Source: Kangiella sp. (lineage in GTDB: Bacteria; Pseudomonadota; Gammaproteobacteria; Enterobacterales; Kangiellaceae). Taken from it: a DNA stretch of 22,632 nt. This document shows positions 22,053 through 22,632 of the stretch, piece by piece. A program made the position numbers and the translations under genes. The first letter of the stretch is position 1; each line of letters begins with the position of its first letter. The notes under the pieces were generated by a model. That model did no database searches. It was not told where the DNA came from and saw only the letters and a list, made by a program, of their open reading frames with translations. The DNA is taken from assembly GCA_002733465.1 (NCBI GenBank), contig NVVT01000016.1:54303-76934 (forward strand), in the 5' to 3' direction.

Positions 22053-22632
22053 TTATTTTGAAGGCTCTCTAACCTTCGCTTGTATATGTCGAATTTTACT
22101 TCGAAATTTCGTCCAAACAGAACCCTTTTTATAACGACCCTTTTGTACATGCCTAATTTGGTAACACCCGGTTATTTCTAACCCCTTTCCATGCGTGCCC
22201 AATACCCATCGATAAGCTCTGTCATCATAACATTTACACCAAGTTGGCGAAGGTGTTTGATATATAGATAGTGTAGAACAGTAACCGCCAGCTCTAGCGA
22301 CATCACCATGAACTATCTGGTATTCACCTTTGGCGCGCTCTCTATATAGAGTTAAAAACTCCTCAGACTCTATATCGACCAGTTGAGGCTCTCTTCCTTT
22401 TTGCAACATGGGATCATTTTGAGACAACATGGGTGTGGCACGCTCAGAAAGTGGAAAAACTAAGGTGTCGGTTCTTCCTTGTAAATGCTCAGCGGTTGAA
22501 TCCAAACATCCCTTATGAAAGATAATATCGCAATCTGTAAACCAAACCCAATCGGCTTTAGTTGCGAGTGCAGCTCTATTTCGTCCAATACCCCGCCTAA
22601 AAAGCTCATCTTTCGGCAGCGCTTGCCAATTC
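22053..22632 (-). CDS. GT-A glycosyltransferase, partial (N-terminus lies right of the window)
   Basis: The minus-strand frame is open to the right edge and encodes the C-terminal 192 or so residues. Just inside the edge are LFRRGIGRNRAALATKADWV and WFTDCDIIFH. R-x-x-G-x-x-R-N-x-A before a D-x-D (here DCD) is the classical nucleotide-sugar and metal-binding stretch of GT2-type enzymes. Downstream are AGGYCSTL and a C-terminal WVLGTHGKGLEITGCYQIRH-like region in which a late His could bind metal. The C-terminus is basic. It is probably an early gene of the series feeding the nonulosonate cluster, with 4 bases to the next start. Donor and acceptor are unknown. Confidence 0.75.
   Translation of the reverse strand, partial: NWQALPKDELFRRGIGRNRAALATKADWVWFTDCDIIFHKGCLDSTAEHLQGRTDTLVFPLSERATPMLSQNDPMLQKGREPQLVDIESEEFLTLYRERAKGEYQIVHGDVARAGGYCSTLSIYQTPSPTWCKCYDDRAYRWVLGTHGKGLEITGCYQIRHVQKGRYKKGSVWTKFRSKIRHIQAKVREPSK

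Noticed and set aside
22049..22150. 34-residue N-terminal extension of the sialyltransferase-like protein
   Set aside because: It would overlap the end of the upstream glycosyltransferase gene by about 100 bases, and the family-typical N-terminus begins at the ATG at 22048.

Overview
The window looks like a chromosomal segment of an AT-rich, Gram-negative gammaproteobacterium, probably marine. The reasons are the many Sec-type signal peptides, a secreted LigE-type DNA ligase, an ECF sigma factor paired with a DUF6768-like membrane protein, a PiuC/YbiX-type PKHD hydroxylase and a nonulosonic acid surface-sugar cluster. I cannot name the genus from the sequence. Coding density is high and no gene-free stretch exceeds 300 bases. 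The longest gaps are 2315-2567, 11664-11872 and 3946-4109, and each is described below. I see no tRNA, rRNA, CRISPR array, integrase or insertion sequence.

Left part (1 to about 4760): the end of a YefM-type antitoxin overlaps a complete YoeB toxin. It is followed by a small CPXCG zinc-ribbon-like protein and a small alpha/beta hydrolase. On the minus strand lies a secreted MsrA fused to a C-terminal thioredoxin-like domain. Divergent from it is an ECF sigma factor tightly coupled to a two-helix DUF6768-like membrane protein. An OsmC-type peroxidase (TTG start) and a secreted CxxCH protein are divergent around a region with an FNR/ANR-like box. A REP-like GTAG hairpin sits between the convergent CxxCH gene and the next gene.

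Middle (4761 to about 12540): a 1384-residue membrane protein of unknown function appears to be an internal tandem duplication, with a second signal-peptide-like segment in the middle. After it come a MEST/epoxide-hydrolase-like alpha/beta hydrolase, a periplasmic PAP2-type phosphatase, a secreted LigE-type ligase and a PKHD-type Fe(II)/2-oxoglutarate hydroxylase.

Right part (12574 to the end): a plus-strand GT4-like glycosyltransferase converges on a minus-strand gene series that continues past the right edge. Read 5' to 3' on the minus strand, the order is a GT-A glycosyltransferase (cut by the edge), a sialyltransferase-motif protein, legB, legC, neuC/legG, neuB/legI, neuD/legH, ptmE and neuA/legF. 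This is a nearly complete route to a CMP-activated legionaminic-acid-type sugar: GDP-sugar formation (PtmE), 4,6-dehydration (LegB), 4-amination (LegC), N-acetylation (NeuD), hydrolytic 2-epimerisation (NeuC), condensation with PEP (NeuB) and CMP activation (NeuA). The D-D-G/HP-motif protein at 20966-22048 is a good candidate for the transferase that attaches the product to a surface glycan. The most interesting items are this cluster with its candidate transferase, the duplicated 1384-residue membrane protein, and the MsrA-thioredoxin fusion.
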